A stretch of DNA of 64,000 bases from Omphalotus guepiniiformis (lineage: Eukaryota > Basidiomycota > Agaricomycetes > Agaricales > Omphalotaceae), in the NCBI GenBank assembly GCA_028554645.1, contig JAQOOI010000070.1, positions 496,001-560,000 on the forward strand, in the 5' to 3' direction. Each line of letters opens with the position of its first letter. Position 1 is the first letter of the stretch. A model generated the notes under the pieces. The model was not told the origin of the DNA, ran no database searches, and saw only the letters and a program-made list of their open reading frames with translations. Made by a program: the position numbers and the translations under genes. Below are positions 24,001 through 34,971 of this stretch, piece by piece.

Positions 24001-27000
24001 TGTGCAGGGGTGAGCGGAAGGTTCAAGGCTTCAAGGCCTTTCAAGGCCCAAAGGGAGTGTCTTGAAACGAAACAGACTGCGCGCGGCGGCCTGCTCACCG
24101 CGTGTAGACGTAGCAACAGCCTGTTGCATTGGCCCGACCCGACGACGACCGACGACGGTACTTACAGGCTCTTACACTTACTACTCAGTGCGTATACAGT
24201 TGTTCCCACCCACTCCCACGCGCTCGACCGGCCTATGTAAGTACAAACACAAATCGCTGCCCACCGTAACATCCGAGCCAAGAGTTCGCCACTTATTTGT
24301 TGCCAGTGCCACGAGCAGGCGAGAATGCGTCCCGTCGGCGATCGGTCCTATGCAAAACACACATACGCGCAATACGCGCGCGTCGTGTGTGGGCGTAAGA
24401 TATTGGAAATTGGCCAATTTCAAAAGTGTAAAACTGTAAAAATGGGGTCAAATCTTTGTTTTCTCGATTCAGAAAGATTGGAAGTAGGGCTATGTTTTCA
24501 TGTAGGGGGTGTGTGCACACTGCACAGTGCTTGCGCGTGTGGGTATAGCCAAGATATAGCCTTACTTACCCGGATCTGAAACAGATTAAGTATTCTATCC
24601 TTATTGTAAGTGCTTGAAATGTGTAGGAAAAGCGGATGAGAGGTACGAGGAGGTACTAGAGTGTGGAGTAGGATGCTTACTAGAAGATGCTTAGTGCATA
24701 TATCTAAGTGTGGCGCTCTAAGATGACGACTCGAGGCAACTTGGTGACGTATAAGATATGGGCGCTCGAGAAAATCAATGACGCAGTCGAAAGATCTCTG
24801 AGTCAATCAATACTGAAAGGTCTGTAAGATTTGAATGATGATTACTTTACATATACTCTGCAGCCTGAGGGAGAGAACTATCATGAGTAGCTGAGCTGTC
24901 AGTGGTAGAGGATACTTGGGAGGGAGGAGGGAGGTCACTGAGACAACAGCAGGACACATACGCTCAGCCATGGGTTCTCCATCTCCACTATAGGCATAGT
25001 AAGTACATGCATACGCACGCAGGACCTGCCGGACTGTATGTGCTGTCGGTGCTGTACGCAGTGTTCTACCCTAAGGCCCAAGGTTTCATTCTGTCGGCTT
25101 TCGAGTCGGTCGGGACGGCGTCGGCACTGTCGGTCTGGGTGTATACACGAAATCTCGGGTAGAGTTCTTGCTGATATAAAAATAGTAAGGTCGGTGTAAC
25201 TCGGGTGTAACTACTCAAGCATGAACCTGAGGCCCTGAGTCTGATACGAGTAACCCTACACAATGCGTCAGCGGCAAGACTTGATTGCGGTATACAGTAA
25301 ATCTATAAACACAACACACACCTTTGCTTTTACTCGGAGATATGTCAACTTCCCTGAATACAACAAAGCCTGCGACGTGCGTTGCTGTTAAGGTTCAAAA
25401 TCGAAATTTCCCGCGAAGAAGACCAGACCTGAGAGTCTAGAGATGCGCAGTAATCCTTCTTAATCTTCACGAGAAGACTTGGAAATCTGACGGCGGAGCA
25501 GAACTAAGCAGAAAACGTCTCTCGGTCGGCTACATTGACTGCTTTGCAATGAGAGGAGTTCCCTGGAGTTCCCCGCTTTAGGGAGCGTGTCTGATTACTG
25601 GAAAGTCATCTTTGCTTGATAACACATTGCCCCCCAAAATATGGAAATGCGGTCGGCTAGGTCGGCTTGAGCGGGTAAAGACGACGGTCATCGGAGAGAA
25701 ATCGACTCCGACCAACCAAAGCACCGGCTGGAAAGATCGACAGCGGCGAGAAACCTTTGCTTAGATCAATGGGTGTTTGATACCCACCTGAAGGTAATCG
25801 AATATGTGACGTTTGGGACTATGCGCTTTGACCTGACGGGAGGACACCATAGAGCGAAGGTCCGAGACGAAGTACATAGACTCAAGGGTGAGAAGTTCAT
25901 TAGTACAGATCATCTCAGACGTCTGCCAGTAACCATTATCCTCGTGCGGACTCAAACGCCAGGACAGCACATGTCCAGTTCAGGATCAGTGGGAACTTGC
26001 AACCTCCTTTCTTCGCCTCGAGAGCTTTCTAGACGGGGACAAGCGAGGATGAATTTAGAGAGCAAGATCCGAGCACGACGGCGTGCGTGTGGCGACCAGT
26101 AGGGTCGAAGATAGAAACTGACAACTCTTTGTTCAATCACTACCCATATTTACAATAGCCCCGGACCCGTGTCTGATGAGTTCTGATTTCACAAACACTT
26201 GACTGAGCGATCGTGCATGGTAAAGGGCATCGACAAAGCCACAAATAACTTACCAAGAAATAAGCACGGCTTATTAGGGCTTCCATCCTAGGAGACCTCA
26301 AGTTGTCAGCCCAGGCGCGTGCCTTTGCGAGGCTATTAATTAATGTACATCCTGATTCCTTCCGAAGGGAGCGGTAATCCATCATGGGAGAAACCGAAAG
26401 AATCAGTTGGTGATTCATTCAAACCTTGCTGCGCGATCACGATTGGATGACAGAACGGTATCGATAACTCGGAGGGAAAGAGGAGCACCGGAGGTTACTG
26501 GAGACTGTGGAGGCAAATGCGACAGGAGATATTGGTGGACCAACCAAAATCTGTTCGGGTGGACGGACAGGAGAGTTCATAGAACGCGAACCGTTGTTGC
26601 GGACACGCACGGTCCATGCAAACCCGAAGGTGGCTGTCCTAAGAAAAAGCATGATTTAAAGGCCTTCATGGGCCTGCTGGGCTCCTTCTCGGCTGGAAGA
26701 CGCGTCCTTGTCAATGAAAAGATCTGGCATCAAGGCGAAAACAAGGCGCGAGAACAGTTTTAGATTTTCAATGAAATATCGCAGAGTGATGAACATTTGA
26801 ACGCTCGCTTGACAACCAGAATATTCATAGAGTATTTTTGTATCTTCTGTATATTGCATGGCGGCAGAAGCAAAGAAAAACCATGCAATGATTATGATGC
26901 ATACCGCTGGCGCCGTCGACCCGGCGTCGACCAGCGAACAATTGATGACCAGTCGACCAAGTCCCGGAAACCTCTTGGAGATAAATTTACGGATGATGCC

Positions 27001-27575
27001 GGACGGCCGCGGCACCCTAGGTACTTAGGTAGTAAGATCTGCGGAGTCAGCAACAAATTGGTAGAGCTCCAACACTTGCAATTGACTCCTGAAGGGGGTT
27101 TGCGATTCATGCACATTCAAATGAGCTTCTTTTCTTGTGGCTCTGATGCGAGAGAAATGTTTCAAGATGTCTACACCCCGTTGAATGCCAGATGGAGAAC
27201 AAATACTGCCTGTCAACAGTACATCAATAAGCGCCAATGTGTACAAGTGCGGCAAGAGTGCGCGTCACCGAGTGAATTAATTCAAGAGTCAGAACTTCCC
27301 TTGTTCAATCTTCATGAGAAATGTCATGGGGCTTCGGTGGTTTGTATCTGTAAAGGTAACATAGGCGGTGTTGTTGGCGCAACGAAGTCACAAGGCGTCG
27401 CTGGTAGTGCAAAACATCAAAATCGATTCTGCGTTGTATACAACTGAGGAATGATAAGGGCCATCTGCAGACTAGCCCATACAGGACAAACATCGTCACT
27501 CGTGGGATTAGCGTTAAGGTGCCGACCAAGGGCCGACGCCCTTACGGAGAAGATGTATGTAGCAGAGAAGGCCTG
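21036..27575. other. Gene desert upstream of the bZIP gene
   Basis: About 6.5 kb between the bZIP start and the TOF1 stop. The first 1.5 kb is likely the bZIP 5' UTR and promoter, with long pyrimidine and purine tracts. GTAAGTA/TACTTAC words recur, for example near 22372, 22413, 23156, 23287, 24160, 24177, 24237, 24563 and 24999. The minus strand at 26,656-27,015 includes a hydrophobic stretch (PAVCIIIIAWFFFASAA) without a convincing gene around it. A 216-residue plus-strand open frame ending at 27,447 has no ATG at its beginning and no family motif. Confidence 0.5.
22311..22340. repeat. Hexanucleotide repeat (GGGCTC)n
   Basis: A short array of CTCGGG units with one TTG variant, in the desert upstream of the bZIP gene. 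It would encode Gly-Leu repeats in one frame, but there is no evidence that it is translated. Confidence 0.7.
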
Positions 27576-30500
27576 CTACTCATCGTCGGATAGTATTAAG
27601 CGACCTTTCCTCCTCGAGCTTAGGCCTACTGTATCAGGCTCTCCCGACACGGAACTTGAGACTAGTGAGGGCTCGTGACCATTCTGCTCAGTCGAAGATT
27701 CCGTGGATGAGTTTTCACTCGGTTTAATGACCTTGGGTTTCGGTTTCGGCCGAGGACGAGGGCGAGAGGGAGGAACAGTGACTTCGTTCACAATCTGGGC
27801 AGGGACGTCAAGAGACTCCTCAGAATCCTGTCCGCTCCCATCCGATGCGTCCGAGTCGTCCTTGGGAATTTCAACAGCTGTTCCATCTCCTTTCCGTTTC
27901 TTCTTCCTCTCACCAGTGTCACCAGCTTTTCTACGGCGCTTCTTCGTGCCAGTTGACCGCATGGTACCAGTCCTTCCCTCGCCTAGAGCAGCCACCTTAA
28001 GGGCGGCCTTTTCTCTCCTTTGCTTCTCCAGTTCCAGGAACGCATCGATGTCACCGTACTCTTCATCGCTGTCTTCGATAAACTGAGCTGATTTGTACTG
28101 TTGCTCCTCTTGTATCTTTTTCTTTTTCCGCCTCCTTTCCTTAGCCTCCTCCTTGTCTTCGTCGCTAGCATTTTCAGCTTCTGATTCCTGCACGGTCACC
28201 TTTCTCCGACGACGAGCTTTTTTACTCAAAAGTTGAGAAACTTTCTTTCCCTCAAGGTCATAAGGTGTTTCGAGGAATTGGGTAATCACATTCCATACGC
28301 TCTGAAGCTCGTCCGGGAGAATGGCAGCTGGAATATACCACTCTAGTTCGTCGGCATCTACCGTAAAATGTCAGACAACACTGAACGAAATGATAAATTT
28401 CAAATCACCTTCATCTAGGATATGGAATTTCGAAAGACGGAATAAAAGCTTCAGATAAGGGTTCTTTGTCGCCGCCTCGGCATGCTCGTCATTGAGATAC
28501 GGGATGACTGAGAATATAAAAGCTTTTAGATTGTTCTCATGATAAAATAGAACAATCAACACACGGTAATCTGTCATTTTTGCACGCGCATCCAAGGAGG
28601 GACCTTGGAGAGTCAATAATGCTTTGGGGTCATCATTTTCGTTGTCAGAGTTTGTGCCATCGTTCACATCTGTTTGCAATACGATTCTTTGACGTTCGTC
28701 CTTGGCCGTCTGAAGTATCTAAAATGACACAGAACATTTGTGAGCATCGTGGTCAGTCTGAAATAGGAAATCTGCATACTTCCTGAGTCCATAGCACGAG
28801 CTCTGTCTGACCTGCCTCCACAAGAGCAGCGATGGAAATGCCAACTTGGTCGCTCCATGAGTGACCCTTTTTGACTCGAACTTCTTGCGGGAATCGGGTA
28901 TCTTGGGCCGTTCGTTCTTGCTTTGAACCTTTCGCAGGGGGTTCCCAACTTGAAAACTGCTTCCAATTACCGCGGTTCTTAGGAAAGAAAGCCTAGATAC
29001 AAGGATGGTCCAATTACGTGCAGAGAATTCGTAGAAGTCAGGTATGCATACCTCAATGGCCAAAAACGGCTCCTCTTCAAGGGCCTTGAAAAAACGACGG
29101 AGAATGAAATTGATGAGGTTCACGAGGTCCTTGTAAGGCTGTTCCCGCGGCAAAGATTTCTGATCGGCCAGAATGGTCTTGAAAAGGTCTAATGTGGATA
29201 CCTAGGAACAGATACATGCTCAGTAAGAACAAAAGACGGAGAGGACATTCATAGAACCTCTCCTTCGCCTAGGCTGTACCTCGAACACAAGTCAACTAAC
29301 CTTGAAAAAGAGACCCTCGGCCTTGGCGCGGACCGCCTGCCGATGTAACAAACTCACAACGCGGCGCATATCTTCTAAATTAGTAAATTCCTTGTACCGC
29401 GCAAGATATGCTAGGAGAGTATGCGTTATGTCGGCCTGAGCGAATTTCTAAGAGAGCATGATTACGTTTCGAAGAAGATGAGGTTAAAGTATAATCTACA
29501 TACCATCTCGAATGCTTCAAAGGTGAAAATAGTTTCTTGGATGATACCTTCATCTTCTTCTCGTTCTTCTTCGACGTCAGGAACCTCCTCCGCGTCAGCT
29601 GCGATAAATGAGTCACCAACGCACAAAAATGTATAGAGGAAAAACGAACATGTTCCTTTTCGTTTCTTTGCTTTTTTCTTCCTCACGTACATCTCACCCC
29701 TCTTACCCTTCCCCTTACTCCATTTTTCGAGCATTTTCAACAGCGTATACGCCATGTTCACACTCGACTCCAGATATGCAAGTGACTGGGTGCCTTCCTT
29801 GTACGTGCGCATGCTCTCCAATGCGATATCAAGGACATCGCCACCATAAATGAGTTGCTGTTGCAATACATCGGCAGCTTCACTTAGAGCTGTATCATTT
29901 ATCTCGGTCGAAGACATGGTATCGATAAGCTTGAGTAACTGAGTCAGGCATTCAATCCCAGCTTGAAGTTCCGTCCAGAGTTTAGGCTTGGGGTGTATTA
30001 GTTCGGTAACAATAAAGCGGAAATGACCCAGCCTTACCTTCTCTTCTACAGCCTGGCGCATACGCTTTAGTACCCAGATGATCCATCCACGTTCCACGAC
30101 TTCCGCTACTAAACCAAAACTCCACATTTCCAGTTCATCCGTCGCTTTGGTCTTCGCACGCTCACGCTTGGAAAGGAAGAAGTTGAGGAACCATTTGGTC
30201 ACATAGAGAAGGCGAAGGTGGTCCTTTTCCGTGATCTTACCGCGTTCCGCTCGTATATCCTTCAGTAGTGTAGCAAGGAAAGCTGTGGAGAGTAAAAACT
30301 CATCAATGAAATGCCTATAATGTATACAGCGCAGAACATTTACGGTTGAAGCAGCCCTCAAGAAAGTCTGTAGCTAAGCTTTGCAAAATCATCCTCGCTT
30401 CAACGGATATATTGTCATTCCGTGCTAAATCATCGACGGTTTGACCCTTTTTCGCCTTCTGACGTTTAGCCATGTCCCAAATGTTGCCTGCCTCGCCGCT

Positions 30501-31580
30501 GATCCCCTGCTGCCTGTGAAGGACAAACGGCTTCGAACCTGCGGAGTGCGTTGCACCACCTTCAACGCCTTCGGTTTTCTTATTGGGATTGAGTTTTACT
30601 GATATGGTGGTGCCGAAGCGCGAGTGACGAGACGCCGGTTGACGAGCTAAATGGCGCTTAGAAAGCTCCTCCTTGTTAAGTAGACGACGTAGCTCCTCGG
30701 CAGGTTGCTAGAGACAGAATTAATAAATGAAATACTTTTGAAGTTATAGGCGAACCTTGGTCTGCTCCTCAACGAGAGAAGAGGGTTGTACACCTCGGAA
30801 GAGCAAGTATAAAGTTTCGAGTACTACAGTGTTCCAGCTATCGAAGAGCGGGTCCTTTTCACTGTTCGCGGCGATGGTCAGAAGGAGTTTGAGCATATGC
30901 GTCTCCGACAGTGCGCAGATAAGTCGAGATTGGAGCATCGAGAATTCGGCCTGGTCTGCGCTGAGGTGCATGTTTGGCGGAAGATCTTTGATAAAAGCTA
31001 GGTTTCGAACAAGGTGCAGGACCACATTGACGATCTGTCCGTCGCGTTCCGTCCGTTCCTTGGGGCTTTTTGCCAGTGGTGGCAGCACGATCCCGAACAG
31101 GGCCTCCAGCACCCCCGACTTCAAGAGAGCAGCTTTGTAATGCAGATGACTTTGCAAGAGGATAGTGTAGTCAGTATTTCGATCCAGTTCATCGTCCAGC
31201 TCCTTTAGCTCTTCCGCAAGATCAATAGGCCATGTCATCGCCGTCATCAAATCCGCACACGCTATCGCCCGTTTGTCCTCCACCATGCCCTTCCCAGCAG
31301 TCACCAAGATAATAGGAATCAGATCGTTTATGAAGACACGTGTCTTCCAGAATATACGAGCAACGGTACGCTCATCGTCTGTTTCGTCCTTTCGCCAGAG
31401 TTTCTTCAGATCCTTCAAACATCCGTTCACTTGGTCACCCAGCCTATAAACGCCTCCTTCTTGTCCACCAAGAGCATCAACGACGCCTTGTACAATTGGT
31501 TCCAGAAATTTGCGCCGTTCATCCAGGTCTTCGCCAATATCTGATTCATCAGAGATTTCGATGACTTCAGTTTCGTTCAT
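27576..31580 (-). CDS. TOF1: Tof1/Swi1/Timeless replication fork protection protein
   Basis: A large multi-exon gene, about 1,200 residues. Tof1 (fission yeast Swi1, animal Timeless) pairs with Csm3/Swi3 to stabilise paused replication forks and support checkpoint signalling. The N-terminus starts MNETEVIEISDESD. The TIMELESS domain follows, with SGVLEALFGIVLPPLAKSPK, VLHLVRNLAFIKDLPPN, AEFSMLQSRLICALSE, HMLKLLLTIAANSEKDPLFD and WNTVVLETLYLLFRGVQPS. The next block is typical of the family: EELSKRHLARQPASRHSRFG, TTISVKLNP, AGNIWDMAKRQKAKKGQTVD and ATDFLEGCFN. Middle exons continue the helical repeat region. The C-terminal quarter is Lys/Glu-rich and disordered (SKKARRRRKVTVQESEAE) and ends GRLILSDDE. 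The ATG at 31578-31580 is the first in the exon. Confidence 0.9.
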
Positions 31581-34058
31581 GGTATTGGTAGAGGAGAATA
31601 CTGTCACGCTCACGTATAGTCACGAGGTCATGACGTGACTTCGTGTATCGTGTGAACAATTCTACGAATTGGCAGGCGTGGCCTGAACGATTGAACTTGG
31701 CCATTCTTGGACGTTTCACGCACTGCGTTCAATGCAGCTTCATCTTGCAGCGCTTGTACCAACGATTGCATGGCTTGACTAACAACTATGAGTTCATCTG
31801 AACCACAACTTGCTGAGTTTCCAGTGTAGAATGTTCTCTATCTCACTGGCAGGTCAATGATCCACGGTGTGTATTTCTTGTCAAAATGGCGCTGAACAAA
31901 ACCTTCATTGGAAACTTCATTATCTTTCCTGTCAGGGAATTGATTTACACTGAATTCGGTGATAAATTCTGGATTCATCGTTAACATGGAACCAAGCTGA
32001 CTTTTGCAGCGAATTTTCATCTGATGTTCTGGCAGGGTTTTGTCGAACCAGTGCTCACAGTTCCGACGCTATCGTGAGTTTCTACTGATTTATCCTGTCT
32101 CCGTTGCTGATATATTTCTGCTTCCGTGGACTTCAAAGTGTAGTGGTCAACTGTATTGCGCCTGCTGAGGTATCCGACACGTCACACCTGTGGTTACCCC
32201 TGCTTATGTCCCAACCCAACAGGTTGTCGGTCCCAAACCAACTATGTATGCTGATCATACTACCTAATATTCCATTAACGTCGCATATTACTTCTCGATC
32301 TACAAGATATGATCGAGATCCTTTCATTTCAGTGTTGGTGAACATAAGCATGATGTGATCAAGGTCGGTGAAATTCTGCCTGCTTCGATGTTGAGACATG
32401 CTGAGGTCTTAACCCGGCTTCAAGCCTCGTTGCGCCACTAATTGCATCTAGGCTTTGCTGGATCCGGTGGTCATATCAGCACGCATTCGTACTGCTTCAA
32501 ACGCATCAAAATCTTAAAGCAGACGTCGAAATAGCAAACCCGTATCGCTGAAGCCTCGGTTCTTTCGGTTCTTCTTCAGATACACAGGTAACGGGTTAGT
32601 GGCGGCTTGATTGCGCTTTTCTGTCTAGTAAGTGTACGAGTGTTTTGTACTTTGATCAGGTTGATGTGATTTAATCTGCGTTGTGCTCTTCTAGTACACT
32701 GAGCTCCAGTGCACTCCAATGTAGCGTATGGACATTTATATCGTTCTTCATGATCCATCCTCTTCTGATTTCCTCAGTTCAAACTTGCGCTTTGGAAAGG
32801 CCACCAACGTCTATCAAGAGACTCGAAGGCATGAGCTGTTTTGCCGACGCCGCGACAAGGTCTGAGCCTTCTAGCTCGAATCTTTGACTGCCCATCTTAG
32901 ATATCAAAGCCACCGGACACGAGACAAGCATACATCCGTCGATCTCGTCACTCCTACCCCCATCTGTAGGCGCAGGGATAAAGGCTAATTCCTCGGCGTA
33001 AGTAATTGCTGCGTGCCTTACCGCTGTCGCACCCCCGCAAGTTTTCAATAGTGTTTCATCAGCGCTGAGTGGTGTGCGGTGATAACTGATAAAAAACTAC
33101 CGGGCCCGACGGCATTTGTTCAGCAAGTGTATTACTTTCAAACTCTGAGTGTTTTCTGAGCGGTACGTCTTGCCTCCAGCTCAATGAATCTGATAACAGC
33201 TTCTATGCACGACGTCTGCCTGACATATCCCTCAGAGTTGGGCCACGAAAACACAGTTGTTCTTACGGGTTGGTGAAGTTCAGCGGTTTGCTGCATCAGA
33301 ACAGCTCCTGGGATAGAGGCGAAAGATTGTAATCATCGTTCAGTGCTTCCAGATTACTGCCAACACTCAGCGAAAATGCGCAGTGTAATCTCATGTCGGA
33401 TCATGTTCAATGCTCCCAAACAAGGAATGTAAGCTCTTTGACAGAATCAATGAAACGGCCCTTACCTGCCTATAGTGTACTAAGTTCCCTTTCTCTTGTC
33501 AAGCAACGTATACCCAAACCTGACCGGAGGTATTCGAACCTTCCTTACCCCAGGTGCACTCGCTCGATGCCGGGCCTCAAACACTAGAGAATACCCAGTA
33601 TTGTTCAGTTGACGAGGACTCCGTTTGGGTCTTACTTGCTCAATTTCGATAGTTCAAGACACGAGCTGGATCTTGATCCAACTTGTTCACCGTGACCCAC
33701 ACATCTGTCGGGATTTGCCTTGCAGTAGGGCATCAATACGAAAGAATCAAGGTTTGACTTGCGGGCATAAACAAATATGGCCGTCTACTTGCTTTCGGTA
33801 AACGCATTTCGCCGCTCTGTAGATTCTGACTGGGTTAGACATGAGCTAGAAGCTGTAGTGGGTCAATTGCCTGGTTATGGCAGAGGATACAGAGTTGACA
33901 TTTAATTATTGCCTCGAATTTCGAGTCTTTGCCTTTACAGTACTCCGAGGTCCATCTCTGCATGATCAATTTTACGTCGACTGAGGACTCGAATTCTGAT
34001 TACTGGCGTTGGGATTATGATAAAGTCCAAATGTACTTGTACCGTGAACTTGGGGTGC
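31581..34058. other. Region of unresolved coding-like patches
   Basis: About 2.5 kb upstream of TOF1. On the minus strand, 31838-32043 reads RRNCEHWFDKTLPEHQMKIR and on to PWIIDLPVR with a stop. An exon at about 32133-32399 beginning MSQHRSRQNFTDLDH may precede it, but the splice join is not clear. A second pair of patches (about 33,170-33,300 and 32,779-33,060) is described separately. On the plus strand, a 43-codon frame starting at about 33,777 (MAVYLLSVNAFRRSVDSDW) is probably chance. Confidence 0.35.
32779..33300 (-). pseudogene. Candidate gene or gene remnant of unknown family
   Basis: Two coding-like segments lie in order on the minus strand. The first reads ELHQPVRTTVFSWPNSEGYV and RQTSCIEAVIRFIELEARR, ending at a GTACCG donor-like site. 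The second reads CGGATAVRHAAITYAEELAF, then RSDEIDGCMLVSCPVAL and DLVAASAKQLMPSSLLIDVG, with a stop after LSKAQV. The obvious acceptor (CACTCAG near 33,064) leaves the two segments out of phase. The gene is therefore either spliced in a way I did not resolve or is broken. No family recognised. Confidence 0.3.
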
Positions 34059-34241
34059 TTATTCGTCGATGATTCGAGGAGCCTGAGGCAAGCCTTGAGC
34101 GATAACGAGAGGCTCAGGTAGCAGGGGTGTCGAGTTCGTCACGCTTGGGTCAAACACAAAGCCCATTGTTAGTTCAGCAACATACATGTCCAAGCCAAAA
34201 CGATAGAACAGCGGGGAATGGAGATAGTACAGTAAGGTCTG
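34059..34241 (-). pseudogene. Orphan C-terminal coding segment
   Basis: A clean minus-strand frame of 60 codons reads QTLLYYLHSPLFYRFGLDMY, VAELTMGFVFDPSV and PLLPEPLVIAQGLPQAPRI, ending IIDE and a stop. Upstream in the same frame a TAG at 34242-34244 interrupts it, with ANSSPNAHLDTQID before the stop. The TAG may be the end of an intron or an inactivating stop. No donor was identified. It looks like the C-terminus of a protein, but I do not recognise the family. Confidence 0.3.
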
Positions 34242-34373
34242 CTAGTCGATCTGCGTGTCAAGGTGGGCATTTGGGGAACTGTTTGCTTTTAGGCGAGAGA
34301 AAGCGAGAAGAAGGGCGTCGCGTACGTGATGTCGAACCCCTCGCTCCTGCCAGTACCGCCAGTGAGGAGGCCG

Positions 34374-34622
34374 CTAATTTGGCCACGGTCGTAAAAAACG
34401 ATAGAGCCCGAAGTCCACAAGCTGGCAAACCTGAGGACCCAACTCGTCCAAAATATTATTGATTTTGTGGCCATACACTGGGCGGAGCTCCTTTAATTGG
34501 CGATAAGCCTCGAGCCCAGTGGGCTTCGGCGTGGTTCCTGTGCGATATACGAGCTTAGGGGAAGAGTACAAACCAGAATAGTAGAATGTGGCCTCGTATG
34601 CGGGAGTTGGCATCCAAGGCAT
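34374..34622 (-). pseudogene. Fragment of a repetitive basidiomycete gene family
   Basis: The minus strand reads PAYEATFYYSGLYSSPKLVY, then GLEAYRQLKELRPVYGHKIN and LDELGPQVCQLVDFG, before the frame loses similarity and stops. The combination FYYSGLxSSPKLxxRTGTTP with LRPVYGHKI is a pattern I associate with a multicopy, functionally uncharacterised family in Agaricomycetes. Complete members continue for well over a hundred residues after the DLLD/LVDFG position. Here nothing of the expected continuation is visible, so this is a truncated relic. Family assignment is from memory and unverified. Confidence 0.5.
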
Positions 34623-34971
34623 TCATTCTACCCCGGCTGTTCTCCACAGCGAGGGCGACACAGTTAGCGATAAATATTGCTGAAAGCACTGCATGGGGGT
34701 AAACGAGAAGGTAAGTACACTGCGAACATGGGAAAAAGCTAAAAAGGACTCCCTTGTTGATGTGGTTGATAGCCGGTTATTAGACGAGACATTTTCGGTT
34801 TCGTATCGAAGTCTCACGACCGCCCGCCTCCGCTCGCACGATACTGACATTGTTGCTCTTAAGGTGAAGAGGAAAAGCCAAGTCTATAGCGTACACAAGT
34901 TTCTCACAGTCGTACAAAGACATGAATTACCCAAATATCTCATTCAGTTCCATATCCTACAGTTCCGCAAT

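Noticed and set aside
26797..27447. Plus-strand open frame of about 216 codons downstream of TOF1
   Set aside because: It begins with TTG rather than ATG. Composition is unlike the neighbouring proteins, with no motif and no splice-supported extension. It overlaps likely 3' UTR of TOF1.
27703..28086. Plus-strand frame opposite the TOF1 C-terminus
   Set aside because: Shadow of the Lys/Glu-rich TOF1 tail; Phe/Ser/Pro composition is the expected complement.
33525..33610. GGTTCGAATACC-like B-box on the minus strand
   Set aside because: The stem pairing is poor and no A-box lies at the required distance.
34127..34462. Plus-strand open frame of 111 codons
   Set aside because: It is antisense to the better supported minus-strand relic segments and shows no motif.
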